Shown here one piece after another: positions 51,622 to 60,236 of a DNA stretch of 64,000 nt. The translations under genes and the position numbers were made by a program. Below the pieces are notes generated by a model. It had not been told where the DNA came from, searched no databases, and worked only from the letters and a program-made list of their open reading frames with translations. Source of the DNA: Anaerorhabdus sp036636695 (GTDB taxonomy: Bacteria; Bacillota_I; Bacilli_A; Erysipelotrichales; Erysipelotrichaceae); assembly GCF_036636695.1 (NCBI RefSeq), contig NZ_JAVWNW010000003.1. One strand, given 5' to 3'. The first letter of the stretch is position 1; each line of letters begins with the position of its first letter.

Positions 51622-51645
51622 CCTGTAGAAATGCAGGTTTTTTTA
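51620..51645 (+). terminator. Terminator after pyrophosphatase-like gene
   Basis: AACCTG (51620-51625) pairs with CAGGTT (51634-51639) around an eight-base loop with a T-G pair, followed by six T. Confidence 0.8.
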
Positions 51646-51697
51646 ATACCTATATTTAAAGTAAAGACTTGTTCACATAAAATTCAAATTAAATTAA

Positions 51698-51753
51698 AAG
51701 ACAAGTAAGGCGTGTTTTGGTATAATTCGTTTAGCATTTCAAAAGAAATGCTA
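51698..51753 (+). promoter_or_regulatory. Extended -10 promoter and 5'-terminal hairpin of the surface acylation operon
   Basis: AAGACA (51698-51703), 17-base spacer ending in TGG, TATAAT (51721-51726). Predicted start is near 51733, so the mRNA would begin with TAGCATTTC-AAAA-GAAATGCTA (51732-51753), a 9-bp hairpin that ends just before the GGAGG of the lipoprotein gene. Terminal hairpins at the 5' end often stabilise mRNA; proximity to the ribosome site may also influence translation. Confidence 0.55.
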
Positions 51754-51762
51754 GGAGGAAAT

Positions 51763-52305
51763 ATGAAAAAATTAGTTTGTCTTTTATCTTTAGCTTTAAT
51801 TTTGGTAGGTTGTTCATCAACACCGAAAAATGAAGCTACACCAACACCGGAGGCTACACAAACACCGAGTGTTGATCAAGGGGAAGAAGGGACAACGGGA
51901 GGAGAAACTGCTAATTTAACAGAACTTCAAAAGAAGATAGATGCTGTGTTAAATAGTGGAAAATATGAACTTCCTGGATTCATGATGGCTGATGAAGCTA
52001 CTTTGGGGAATCTTTACTATCTTACTACTGAGGATGTAAATGATTATGCAATATTTTTACCAATGATGAATGTTCAAGCTACTGAAATTATGGTAGTTGA
52101 AGCAAAAGATGGTAAAGTTGATGCAGTGAAAGAAGCGTTAGATAAACGTCTTGCAGATTTAGATAGCACTTGGGCACAATATTTACCTGCTCAATATGAA
52201 CTAGTACAAAACCACGTTACATTTACTGAAGGTAATAATGTAGTTGTAGTTATTGCAGAAGATGCACAAGCTATCGCTGATGATATTCAAACTGCATTAA
52301 AGTAA
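51763..52305 (+). CDS. DUF4358-type lipoprotein
   Basis: 180 residues. Signal MKKLVCLLSLALILVGC gives a lipid-anchored Cys at residue 17, followed by a Thr/Pro/Glu-rich linker (about 22-50) and a DUF4358-like domain (about 55-180: YYLTTEDVNDYAIFLPMMN, KVDAVKEALDKRLADL). The function is unknown; such proteins occur with MBOAT genes, as here. The ATG at 51763 has AGGAGG 6 bases upstream; an in-frame ATG at 51712 overlaps the promoter box. The MBOAT gene starts 1 base after its stop. Confidence 0.85.
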   Translation: MKKLVCLLSLALILVGCSSTPKNEATPTPEATQTPSVDQGEEGTTGGETANLTELQKKIDAVLNSGKYELPGFMMADEATLGNLYYLTTEDVNDYAIFLPMMNVQATEIMVVEAKDGKVDAVKEALDKRLADLDSTWAQYLPAQYELVQNHVTFTEGNNVVVVIAEDAQAIADDIQTALK

Positions 52306-52306
52306 T

Positions 52307-53707
52307 ATGGTTTTCAGTAGCGTAGTATTTTTATTTGGATACTTGCCGTTAACTTTAGTGGTGATGAAACTGTCACCGCTAAAGTTTCGTAATCTATTCT
52401 TGTTGATTCTCAGCCTAATATTTTATGGCTGGGGAGAACCAATTTATATATTAATTATGTTATTATCAACAGTTGTTGACTATTTCAATGGCTATATGAT
52501 AGATAAGCATAAAGATAATAAAAAGATTGCAAAGAGATTTGTAATTTTTTCAATATGTTTTAATTTAGGATTATTAGGATTTTTCAAATACTTTGATTTC
52601 ATTGTATTAAATTTAAACCAATTAGGCTTTGAGTGGTTGAAACCACTAGGACTTGCATTACCGATAGGAATTTCATTCTATACATTTCAAACAATGTCTT
52701 ATCCAATAGACGTTTATCGTGGACAAGCAGATGTACAAAAAAGTATTATATCGTTTGGTGCCTATGTAACAATGTTTCCACAACTGATTGCAGGACCAAT
52801 TGTTCGCTACAAAGATATCGCAAAACAACTTGTACATCGTGATGAAACAATGGATAAGTTTTATAATGGGGTACAACGTTTTGTAACTGGATTAGCGAAG
52901 AAAGTATTACTCGCAAATAACATTGGACTACTTTGGGAAACAATCCATACGTTACCGACATCACAAATGTCTATTTTAACAGCATGGTTAGGTGCCATTG
53001 CCTTTGGATTTCAAATTTATTTTGACTTTAGTGGGTACAGTGATATGGCAATAGGCTTAGGAAAAATGTTTGGATTTGAATTCTTGGAAAATTTTAATTA
53101 TCCATATATATCAAAATCAATCACTGAGTTTTGGCGCAGATGGCATATATCCTTAAGTACTTGGTTTAGAGACTATGTGTACATTCCTTTAGGTGGAAAT
53201 AGGTGCAGTAAGTTAATGAACTATCGTAATATTTTAATTGTATGGTTTTTAACTGGATTGTGGCATGGAGCTAGTTGGAATTTTATTTTATGGGGTCTAT
53301 ACTTTGGAATTCTATTAATGATTGAAAAATCATTCTTATTGAAAAAATTAGAGAAATCAAATGCATTGGTAGCACATAGTTATACTTTATTTTTGATATT
53401 AATTAGTTGGGTCATTTTTGCTTTTGATGATTTTGGAAATTTACTTCATTATTTACGAATGATGTTTGGGTTTGAAGGATTATCTTTCATTAACTCATAT
53501 TTCATGTTTTTTATAAGAAACAATATTTTCTTACTTATCATCCTATGTATTGCATCAACACCATTCATCAAAAACTATTATCATCGCTATATTGAAAATA
53601 AGAAATGGGAAGTTCTAGTCCCAGTTTTAGTCGTAGTAGGCTTAGTATTATGTACTGCATTCATTGTGGATGCAAGTTATAATCCATTCCTATACTTCAG
53701 GTTTTAG
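52307..53707 (+). CDS. MBOAT family O-acyltransferase (AlgI/DltB-like)
   Basis: 466 residues with about ten membrane segments. The MBOAT signatures HISLSTWFRDYVYIPLGGNR and LWHGASWNFILWG carry the catalytic His, and GISFYTFQTMSYPIDVYRG is typical of the AlgI branch. These proteins move acetyl groups across the membrane onto exopolysaccharide or teichoic acid. No strong ribosome site; it begins 1 base after the DUF4358 stop, so translation is coupled. The DHHW gene follows after 11 bases as the presumed transferase partner. Confidence 0.93.
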   Translation: MVFSSVVFLFGYLPLTLVVMKLSPLKFRNLFLLILSLIFYGWGEPIYILIMLLSTVVDYFNGYMIDKHKDNKKIAKRFVIFSICFNLGLLGFFKYFDFIVLNLNQLGFEWLKPLGLALPIGISFYTFQTMSYPIDVYRGQADVQKSIISFGAYVTMFPQLIAGPIVRYKDIAKQLVHRDETMDKFYNGVQRFVTGLAKKVLLANNIGLLWETIHTLPTSQMSILTAWLGAIAFGFQIYFDFSGYSDMAIGLGKMFGFEFLENFNYPYISKSITEFWRRWHISLSTWFRDYVYIPLGGNRCSKLMNYRNILIVWFLTGLWHGASWNFILWGLYFGILLMIEKSFLLKKLEKSNALVAHSYTLFLILISWVIFAFDDFGNLLHYLRMMFGFEGLSFINSYFMFFIRNNIFLLIILCIASTPFIKNYYHRYIENKKWEVLVPVLVVVGLVLCTAFIVDASYNPFLYFRF

Positions 53708-53718
53708 GAGGGTAGAAG

Positions 53719-54825
53719 ATGAAAAAGAAAGTTCAACTGATTACAGTCTTCGTGTTTTGTGCCTTTTTAGGAGTTTTAACAATTCTTAATTTTATGAATC
53801 CAGATAAAGAATTCTCTGAGAATGAAAATCGATATTTGAAACAATTTCCAGAATTCTCAATCAAAAAACTACTTAAGAATTCATATACATCAGAATTGGA
53901 TACTTATTTAAATGACCAATTCATCTTTCGTGATAATTGGATTGGTATAAAAGCATTTTCTAAAATTGGAACAGGAAGTATTGAAAATAATGGTGTTTAT
54001 ATTGGAAAAAATAAAACCTTGATTCAAATGTTTTCTAGCTATGATGAGAACACTTTAAATAAATCCATTTCACAAATCAATAAATTTGTAGAGAATCTAG
54101 ATATACCTGCACAGTTAATGATTGTCCCAACTGCAAGTGATATTGATCAAGATTTATTACCAATGTTCTCATTTAATATAAACCAAGAAAATATCTTAGC
54201 GGTAATTGAATCACAAGTAAAAGGTGATTGGATTAATGTTTCTGATGCCTTGGCTAATCAAAAAGATGTATACTTCAAGACGGACCATCACTGGAATTCA
54301 CATGGTGCATATCTCGCTTACAAAGCCTACTGTCTTCAAAATAAATTAAATGAAGAACAGTTTGATTTTGAAAAAGTAACAGATGATTTTAAAGGAACTT
54401 TGTTGTCAAAAGCGGGAGTATTTTGGTATCCAGGTGATGCAATGTACAAGATGATTCCACAAAAATCAATCAAATCAGAGGTAATATTTGAAGACGGAAC
54501 ATCCATGGATAGTCTATTTGATTCACAAAAACTTGTAGAAAAGGATAAATATGCGTATTATTTAGGTGGTAATCATTCACTTGTTACAATTAAAAATGAA
54601 GGTGTAGTAAACGATCAAGGAAAGATATTGGTTGTAAAAGACTCGTATGCTCATATTTTTATACCTTATCTTGCCTCACATTATTCAGAAATCATCATGG
54701 TTGATTTACGATATTATCGTTTACCACTTACGGAGTTAATTGCGTCTGAGGATATTAATCAAGTTTTATTTCTTTATAATTTAGAAAATTTTGTGACTGA
54801 AAAGAATTTTGCCTTCTTACGATAG
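53719..54825 (+). CDS. DHHW family protein (AlgJ/AlgX-like acetyl transfer partner)
   Basis: 368 residues. One N-terminal membrane anchor (about 7-25) and an extracytoplasmic SGNH-like domain. The family DHHW motif is TDHHWNSHGAYLAYKAYC (about 191-208), and a late Ser-containing segment LVVKDSYAHIFIPYLASH provides the catalytic Ser. AlgJ/AlgX proteins transfer acetyl groups delivered by an MBOAT to the polymer. AGGAGGG is 6 bases before the ATG. With DUF4358 and MBOAT it forms a three-gene unit; the acceptor polymer is not known. Confidence 0.9.
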   Translation: MKKKVQLITVFVFCAFLGVLTILNFMNPDKEFSENENRYLKQFPEFSIKKLLKNSYTSELDTYLNDQFIFRDNWIGIKAFSKIGTGSIENNGVYIGKNKTLIQMFSSYDENTLNKSISQINKFVENLDIPAQLMIVPTASDIDQDLLPMFSFNINQENILAVIESQVKGDWINVSDALANQKDVYFKTDHHWNSHGAYLAYKAYCLQNKLNEEQFDFEKVTDDFKGTLLSKAGVFWYPGDAMYKMIPQKSIKSEVIFEDGTSMDSLFDSQKLVEKDKYAYYLGGNHSLVTIKNEGVVNDQGKILVVKDSYAHIFIPYLASHYSEIIMVDLRYYRLPLTELIASEDINQVLFLYNLENFVTEKNFAFLR

Positions 54826-54834
54826 GAGTAAAGT

Positions 54835-56160
54835 ATGTTAAAACAAAAAATGAGAATTATTAAAATTGGAATCAATGGAGAGGGTATTGGCTATGTCAAT
54901 AAAATACCTGTTTTTGTAGAAGGTGCACTCGTTGATGAATTAGTTGAAATTGAAATTTTAGAAAATTTTGGAAGCTACATGAAAGCAAAAACAGTGCGAG
55001 TAATAGAAAAGAGTCCATTTAGAGTAAAACCTCGTTGTTCACTAAGTGAAAAATGTGGCGGATGCTCAATGATGATTTGCGATTACAAAAAACAACTTGA
55101 GTATAAAAAAGAGTTATTACGAGAAACATTAAAGAAATATGCAAATATTGATGGAAGTATAATTGAAGATGTTGTACCAAATCCAACACCATTTAATTAT
55201 CGTAATCAATGTAAGCTACCTGTTAAGTGGTTAAAAGGTACTTTATACAGTGGTATGTATGAAGCCAATTCTAGTCGTTTGGTCTATATGGATGATTGTC
55301 AAGTTCATGAAAAAGGATTAGATAAAACTCGAATGGCAATCATGAAAGTATTGAATAAATATGGTTTTAGAGACTACAATGATCAAATTGAACGCGGTAT
55401 ACGTACAATTGTATTAAGAGGTTTCGATGGGAAATACCAATGTACACTTGTAACTGGTAAAATGAAAATCGAAGAAGAAGTAATAGAAGAAATCATGAAT
55501 ATTGAAGGTGTTAAATCACTTTATCAAAGTGTAAATATCAGTAAAAAGAATATTGAAACTTTTGGTAAAGAGTTTATTCATCTAGGTGGTACTAAAACTC
55601 TTGAGTTAAAGATTGATGGAATTGTTTTAAGACTATCACCAGCATCTTTTTTCCAACTAAATCTAGAACAAGCTAAAAATTTATATAAAACAGCAATCTC
55701 ATTATTAGAGCCTTGTGGAACACTTGTAGAAGCGTATAGTGGTATAGGTGCTATTTCTTTGCTTGCAAAAGATAAAGCTGAAAATGTTATTGGTATTGAG
55801 TTTGTAAGAGATGCAGTGAAGAATGCGAATAATAATGCCCGTCTAAACCATTGTGAAGATAAAGTTAAATTTGTTAGTGGCGATGCTGGCGAAGAAATGA
55901 AGTATATTGCGAAAAAGGGTGATATTGATGCATTAATTGTCGATCCACCAAGAGCTGGACTTGATGAAGCAATGATTGAAAATATTCTACGTGCAAGACC
56001 AAAACAGGTTATTTACATTTCATGTAATCCAGCTACACTAGGAAGAAATCTAAATGATTTATTAGACCGATATGACATAAAAAGAATTATTCCGTTTGAT
56101 ATGTTTTCACAAACACCACATATTGAAACACTATGTATTTTAAGAAGAAAAGCTCATTAA
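54835..56160 (+). CDS. RlmCD/RumA-type 23S rRNA (uracil-5)-methyltransferase
   Basis: 441 residues. An N-terminal TRAM domain (about 3-58), a 4Fe-4S cysteine set CSLSEKCGGCSMMIC (about 69-84), then the Rossmann SAM domain with AYSGIGAISL, PPRAGLDEAM and the catalytic ISCNPATL (nucleophile Cys). It methylates U747 and/or U1939 of 23S rRNA; gram-positives usually have one enzyme for both (RlmCD). AGGAGT is 6 bases before the ATG, 9 bases after the DHHW gene, so it may share that transcript. Confidence 0.93.
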   Translation: MLKQKMRIIKIGINGEGIGYVNKIPVFVEGALVDELVEIEILENFGSYMKAKTVRVIEKSPFRVKPRCSLSEKCGGCSMMICDYKKQLEYKKELLRETLKKYANIDGSIIEDVVPNPTPFNYRNQCKLPVKWLKGTLYSGMYEANSSRLVYMDDCQVHEKGLDKTRMAIMKVLNKYGFRDYNDQIERGIRTIVLRGFDGKYQCTLVTGKMKIEEEVIEEIMNIEGVKSLYQSVNISKKNIETFGKEFIHLGGTKTLELKIDGIVLRLSPASFFQLNLEQAKNLYKTAISLLEPCGTLVEAYSGIGAISLLAKDKAENVIGIEFVRDAVKNANNNARLNHCEDKVKFVSGDAGEEMKYIAKKGDIDALIVDPPRAGLDEAMIENILRARPKQVIYISCNPATLGRNLNDLLDRYDIKRIIPFDMFSQTPHIETLCILRRKAH

Positions 56161-56173
56161 TTTGAGTTTTTTT
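56150..56173 (+). terminator. Terminator after rlmCD-like gene
   Basis: AAGCTCA (56150-56156) pairs with TGAGTTT (56163-56169) with one G-T pair; T run follows. It overlaps the stop codon. Confidence 0.7.
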
Positions 56174-56298
56174 ATTATACTGAATAAAGTTATTAGGTAA
56201 TAGATATAATTATTAAATAAAAAGTACTTTAATTGTTTTTTTACTGTACTTGGTATATGACTAAAGTAGGTAATAAATATCGAAAGTGAGATTAAATT

Positions 56299-56850
56299 AT
56301 GCCAAATAAATTAAATGCTAAACAAAAAGAAGAATTACTAATTATTTTAGAAGAACGATTCAATAAAAATATGAAATTGCATAAAGGGATAAAGTGGGAT
56401 GATGTTTTAAAAAGAATAACACCTGAAAAGTTAGCTTCTCTTTCAATGATGGAAGCGACAGGTGGAGAACCAGATGTCGTAGACATGGACAAGAAGACAG
56501 GCGAAATTATCTTTTTTGATTGTGCAAAAGAAACACCAAGTGAAAGAAGAAATCTTTGTTATGATAGAGAAGCTTTAGAAGCAAGAAAAAAATTTCCGCC
56601 AGAAAATAGTGCTATGGACCTTGCTAAAGAAATGGGAATTGAGTTGTTGAATGAAGATCAATATCGTTATTTACAAAAATTATCAGAATTTGATTTGAAG
56701 ACTTCAAGTTGGATTCTAGCTCCTGAAAAAGTACGTAAATTAGGTGGTGCATTTTTCTGTGATCGCCGTTATGATACAGTGTTTACCTATCATAATGGTG
56801 CTGATTCTTATTATAGTGGTCGTGGCTTTAGAGGATATATCAAAGTATAG
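56299..56850 (+). CDS. DUF4256 family protein
   Basis: 183 residues. The Firmicutes DUF4256 core is recognisable: SMMEATGGEPDVVDMDKKTGEIIFFDCAKETPSERRN (in parts ATGGEPDVV and DCAKETPSERR), YDREALEARKKFPPENSAM, and the end GGAFFCDRRYDTVFTYHNGADSYYSGRGFRG. The function is not established. A plain ribosome site (GTGAG) lies near the ATG. It stands alone between two terminators. Confidence 0.88.
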   Translation: MPNKLNAKQKEELLIILEERFNKNMKLHKGIKWDDVLKRITPEKLASLSMMEATGGEPDVVDMDKKTGEIIFFDCAKETPSERRNLCYDREALEARKKFPPENSAMDLAKEMGIELLNEDQYRYLQKLSEFDLKTSSWILAPEKVRKLGGAFFCDRRYDTVFTYHNGADSYYSGRGFRGYIKV

Positions 56851-56875
56851 TATCATTTTCATATCAAAGGAAAGC

Positions 56876-56912
56876 AGTAATTGAATCTTAAAGATTCAGT
56901 TATTGTTTTTTT
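56876..56912 (+). terminator. Terminator after DUF4256 gene
   Basis: AGTAATTGAATC (56876-56887) pairs with GATTCAGTTATT (56893-56904), with two wobbles, followed by seven T. Confidence 0.8.
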
Positions 56913-56938
56913 GATATAATACGGTAAAAGGAGAAAGT

Positions 56939-57373
56939 ATGATAAGACAATTAAGACAAAATGACATTCCCTCTGTTTTAAAACTAATGGATTTGGTGAA
57001 AGATGATTTTGCGGGATACAAAGAAGTTGAATTTCTAGAATCACTTATGCAAGCAATCGCTCACAATGAAGCAATCATTGATAAAAGAGGTGAAGATTGT
57101 GCAGGCTTAATTAGTTTTTCAAAATTAGAAAACGAACTTACTTTCTTAGCTGTTCATCCAAATTATCGAAAACAAGGACTTTCTAAAAAATTAATCAATG
57201 AATGTTTAGCACAGTTTAAAAAAGGTGAAGAAATTCATGTGATTACTTTTCGAGAAGGTGATACAAAAGGTATTGCGGCAAGAAAGTGCTATTTCTCTTG
57301 TGGATTTGAAGAAGCAGAAACCGTAACTGTTTTTGGATATCCTTGTCAAAAAATGACAAAGAAAGTTGCGTAG
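56939..57373 (+). CDS. GNAT family N-acetyltransferase
   Basis: 144 residues with the GNAT fold: LTFLAVHPNYRKQGLSKKLINECL is the acetyl-CoA binding motif (V-P-x-RxxGx), followed by the AARKCYFSCGFEEAETV strand-helix. Substrate not predictable. GGAG is 8 bases before the ATG at 56939. TATAAT sits within the terminator tail upstream. Confidence 0.9.
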   Translation: MIRQLRQNDIPSVLKLMDLVKDDFAGYKEVEFLESLMQAIAHNEAIIDKRGEDCAGLISFSKLENELTFLAVHPNYRKQGLSKKLINECLAQFKKGEEIHVITFREGDTKGIAARKCYFSCGFEEAETVTVFGYPCQKMTKKVA

Positions 57374-57394
57374 AATATAATCTATATAATTGAA

Positions 57395-57547
57395 ATGATT
57401 GGATGTGTTTCAGTGATGCTATTTTGGTAATATGGATTTGCAGAAAAAAATAATCAACAAAAAACAAGGAAACAAAAACTAATTGGATTACTAGGTGCAA
57501 GTAGTAGTTTTCTCTTAATGATCATTGGATTTGTACTTCTAACGTAA
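57395..57547 (+). pseudogene. Possible interrupted small membrane protein
   Basis: The frame from ATG 57395 to TAA 57545-57547 is 50 codons with one in-frame stop (TAA at 57428-57430, codon 12). It reads MIGCVSVMLFW, stop, YGFAEKNNQQKTRKQK and then a hydrophobic helix LIGLLGASSSFLLMIIGF. Two hydrophobic segments around a charged linker would form a small membrane protein if the stop were a sense codon. There is no clear ribosome site, so it may be non-coding. Confidence 0.4.
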
Positions 57548-57556
57548 CGCTACTTC

Positions 57557-57596
57557 ATGCAAGATGCATAAAATATTATGTGTCTTGCATTTTTAT
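57557..57596 (+). terminator. Terminator before the ABC exporter cluster
   Basis: ATGCAAGA (57557-57564) pairs with TCTTGCAT (57583-57590), inner CATA/TATG, followed by TTTTATTT. Confidence 0.8.
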
Positions 57597-57668
57597 TTAT
57601 GGAGAAAGGGTTATAATCTAATTGTCTAAAAGATGAGACATATCTCACTTGGTGAGGAGGAAATGAAA

Positions 57669-58541
57669 ATGGGAATAGTTATTGAAACTAAAAAACTGAC
57701 AAAAAATTATGGGAAGTCTAGAGGGATTGTGGATGTTGATTTAATTGTAAATGAGGGTGAAATCTTTGGATTTATTGGACCTAATGGAGCTGGTAAATCA
57801 ACGACAATTCGTACTTTATTATCATTAATTACTAAGACGAGTGGTGAAGCAACAATTTTTGGAAAAGACTGTCATGAATATCGTGTAGAACTACTTAAAG
57901 ATATTGGATATTTACCAAGTGAAGTTTTCTACTATGACAATATGAAAGCAATTGACTTACTTAAATACTCTGCAAGTTTTTATAACAAAGACTGTACACA
58001 ACGTATAAAAGAATTAGCTGAAAAACTAGAATTAGATCTCAATAAGAAAATTGAAGATATGAGTTTAGGAAACAAGAAAAAAGTTGGAATTATTCAAGGG
58101 TTATTGCATTCTCCTAAGTTGATCATTCTTGACGAACCAACATCTGGACTAGATCCTCTAATTCAAAAAAAATTCTTTGATATCATTAAAGAAGAAAATT
58201 CTAAAGGTGCAACAGTACTATTCTCATCACATATCTTAAGTGAAGTACAAAAAATTTGTGATCGTGTAGCGATTATCAAAGAAGGTAAAATTATAAGCAC
58301 CCAAAAGATAAGTGACTTACAGGAAAATTCATACAAGAAGGTAAGTTTTACAAGTAGAAATAAACTTGAGCAATTACATCTTGAAGGCATTAGTCAAATG
58401 GAAATGATTGATAATAATGTTGCATTTCTTTATAAAGGTGATTGTAATAAGCTGATTCAAGAATTATGTAAATACAATTTAACAAATGTAGAAATTAGTG
58501 AACCATCACTAGAAGAGATTTTTCTTCATTATTATATTTAG
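57669..58541 (+). CDS. ABC transporter ATP-binding protein 1
   Basis: 290 residues. Walker A GPNGAGKSTT, ABC signature MSLGNKKKVGI, Walker B LIILDEPTSGLDP and the H-loop SSHILSE are complete, as in the BcrA/CcmA subgroup serving ABC-2 permeases. I chose the ATG at 57669 with GGAGG 8 bases upstream; TATAAT at about 57612-57617 is the probable -10. Two permeases follow with short gaps, and a second ATPase-permease pair after that. Cargo unknown: antimicrobial peptide, bacteriocin or lipid export are all seen in this family. Confidence 0.93.
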   Translation: MGIVIETKKLTKNYGKSRGIVDVDLIVNEGEIFGFIGPNGAGKSTTIRTLLSLITKTSGEATIFGKDCHEYRVELLKDIGYLPSEVFYYDNMKAIDLLKYSASFYNKDCTQRIKELAEKLELDLNKKIEDMSLGNKKKVGIIQGLLHSPKLIILDEPTSGLDPLIQKKFFDIIKEENSKGATVLFSSHILSEVQKICDRVAIIKEGKIISTQKISDLQENSYKKVSFTSRNKLEQLHLEGISQMEMIDNNVAFLYKGDCNKLIQELCKYNLTNVEISEPSLEEIFLHYYI

Positions 58542-58549
58542 GTGGCTAT

Positions 58550-59341
58550 ATGAATATAATAAAATTTGAAATTAAAAGACAGTGGATAACATTATGTTTG
58601 TGGACAATATTGTTCATTGCAGTTATGTTAGCGTTATTTATTGGTGTATATCCATTATTTCGTGATAGTTTGAAAGACATCATGAATGTAATTAGTAGTA
58701 TGCCCCAAGAATTTTTAAAAGCTTTCTCTGTTAACTTAAATACGATGGCAGATTTTAGTGGTTTCTATGAATTCTCTTATGCTTATTTATCACTTATGGG
58801 AGCAATCATGTCAGCCTCTTTTGGATTAGCAATTTTTGGAAGAGAGAAAAAAGTAAAATGCACAGACTTTCTCTTCACTAAACCATGTTCAAGACAAAAT
58901 ATCTTTGTAAATAAATATGTTACAGGATTAATACTAATTTTTGTATTCAATATATTTTACGCAGCTATCAGTTGTTTCTATGGAATGAAGTATGATAATT
59001 CATTCGGCACAATGATATTAGCATCAAGTATGATGTTTCTAACACAACTCTTTTTCTATCATGCAGCTATCTTAGTTGCGATTTATTTAAAGAAAATCAG
59101 ATCAGTGTCAAATACTGCAACGTTAATAGGATTTGCTGGTTTCATTATTGTAGCTTTGAATAATATACTAGAAATTGATGGTCTTCAATATTTATCACCA
59201 TTAAAATATTTTGATCCGATTCGCTTTTTTGGCGGAGTGGTAACAGATTGGTCTGTCATGATAGTCGGTTGTGTTTTATTGGTGCTATTCATAATGATGG
59301 CATTCATACTCTATATTAAACAAGATGTGAAAGCAGTATAG
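58550..59341 (+). CDS. ABC-2 type permease 1
   Basis: 263 residues with six predicted membrane segments and ABC-2-like order; the loop IFGREKKVKCTDFLFTKPCSRQNIFVNKYVTGLI is the coupling-helix region of ABC-2 exporters. GGTGG precedes the ATG. It starts 8 bases after the ATPase and is followed after 10 bases by permease 2, so all are one operon. Confidence 0.85.
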   Translation: MNIIKFEIKRQWITLCLWTILFIAVMLALFIGVYPLFRDSLKDIMNVISSMPQEFLKAFSVNLNTMADFSGFYEFSYAYLSLMGAIMSASFGLAIFGREKKVKCTDFLFTKPCSRQNIFVNKYVTGLILIFVFNIFYAAISCFYGMKYDNSFGTMILASSMMFLTQLFFYHAAILVAIYLKKIRSVSNTATLIGFAGFIIVALNNILEIDGLQYLSPLKYFDPIRFFGGVVTDWSVMIVGCVLLVLFIMMAFILYIKQDVKAV

Positions 59342-59351
59342 GTGGAAAAAG

Positions 59352-60152
59352 ATGAATATTATTAAAAGAGAATTACGACTAGGTTTAAAATCTTTTATAT
59401 TTTGGACAATAGGAATATTTATTCTCATTGTTATTGGATTAATAAAATTTACAGGTGTAGCTGGAAGTGGTGTTTCAATGACTGTTATCATTGATCAAAT
59501 TCCCCGTGTAGTTCAAGCGTTAATTGGAATTGTTGGAATTAACATTGAAACGATTGGAGGGTACTATGCTGTCTTATTTTACTTTGTATCATTATGTGCA
59601 AGTATCTATGGTATTACACTTGCATCCAATGCAGTAAATCGCGAAACAATTGATAAAACGTATGAGTTTATATTTACAAAACCAAGAAGTAGATCATATA
59701 TTCTTACGATGAAATTATTATCAGGATTTATCTATTTGACTTTATTCATGGTGTTGAATATTATATTTTCAATTATTGGTATTCAAATGTTGGATGTAGG
59801 CAAATCGATGATTAATGAGATTCTCTTATTTAGTGTGACTACATATTTGGTGAGTTTAACTTTTTATAGCATTACAGCATTATTATCAACACTTACTAAA
59901 CAAGCAGATAAAGGTGCACTGTATGCAAATATCCTTTTCATGATTACATTTATCATTGGTATTATCGTGGATATGTTAGAAAAACCAGGTTTCTTAAGAA
60001 TGTTAGCACCGCTTAAATACTTTCTACCATCAGAGATTCTTAGTGGAAGTTATAGTGTTATCTATGTTGTGCTTTGTATCGTGATTATTATAGTATCCTT
60101 AGTTGGTACGTATAATTTATTCAATAAGAAAGATATGAGTGCAGTAAATTAA
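59352..60152 (+). CDS. ABC-2 type permease 2
   Basis: 266 residues with six membrane segments. The central loop LASNAVNRETIDKTYEFIFTKPRSRSYILTMKLLSG resembles the equivalent loop in permease 1 (KPCSRQNIF versus KPRSRSYIL), so the two probably arose by duplication and form a heterodimer with ATPase 1. GGTGG precedes the ATG. Confidence 0.87.
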   Translation: MNIIKRELRLGLKSFIFWTIGIFILIVIGLIKFTGVAGSGVSMTVIIDQIPRVVQALIGIVGINIETIGGYYAVLFYFVSLCASIYGITLASNAVNRETIDKTYEFIFTKPRSRSYILTMKLLSGFIYLTLFMVLNIIFSIIGIQMLDVGKSMINEILLFSVTTYLVSLTFYSITALLSTLTKQADKGALYANILFMITFIIGIIVDMLEKPGFLRMLAPLKYFLPSEILSGSYSVIYVVLCIVIIIVSLVGTYNLFNKKDMSAVN

Positions 60153-60203
60153 TACAATTTTAATGGAATATTCGTTATTCTTAATAAGTAAAAGAAAGGG
60201 GTT

Positions 60204-60236
60204 ATGCTGAAAATGCATAGTGATTTGTATGATTAA
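60204..60236 (+). CDS. Possible 10-codon ORF overlapping the second ATPase start
   Basis: ATG at 60204 reads MLKMHSDLYD and stops at 60234-60236, inside the ATPase 2 gene, 8 bases past its start codon. AAAGGGG lies just upstream, whereas the ATPase start has no ribosome site of its own. Termination-reinitiation from this ORF would explain translation of ATPase 2. Small size makes chance possible. Confidence 0.3.
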   Translation: MLKMHSDLYD

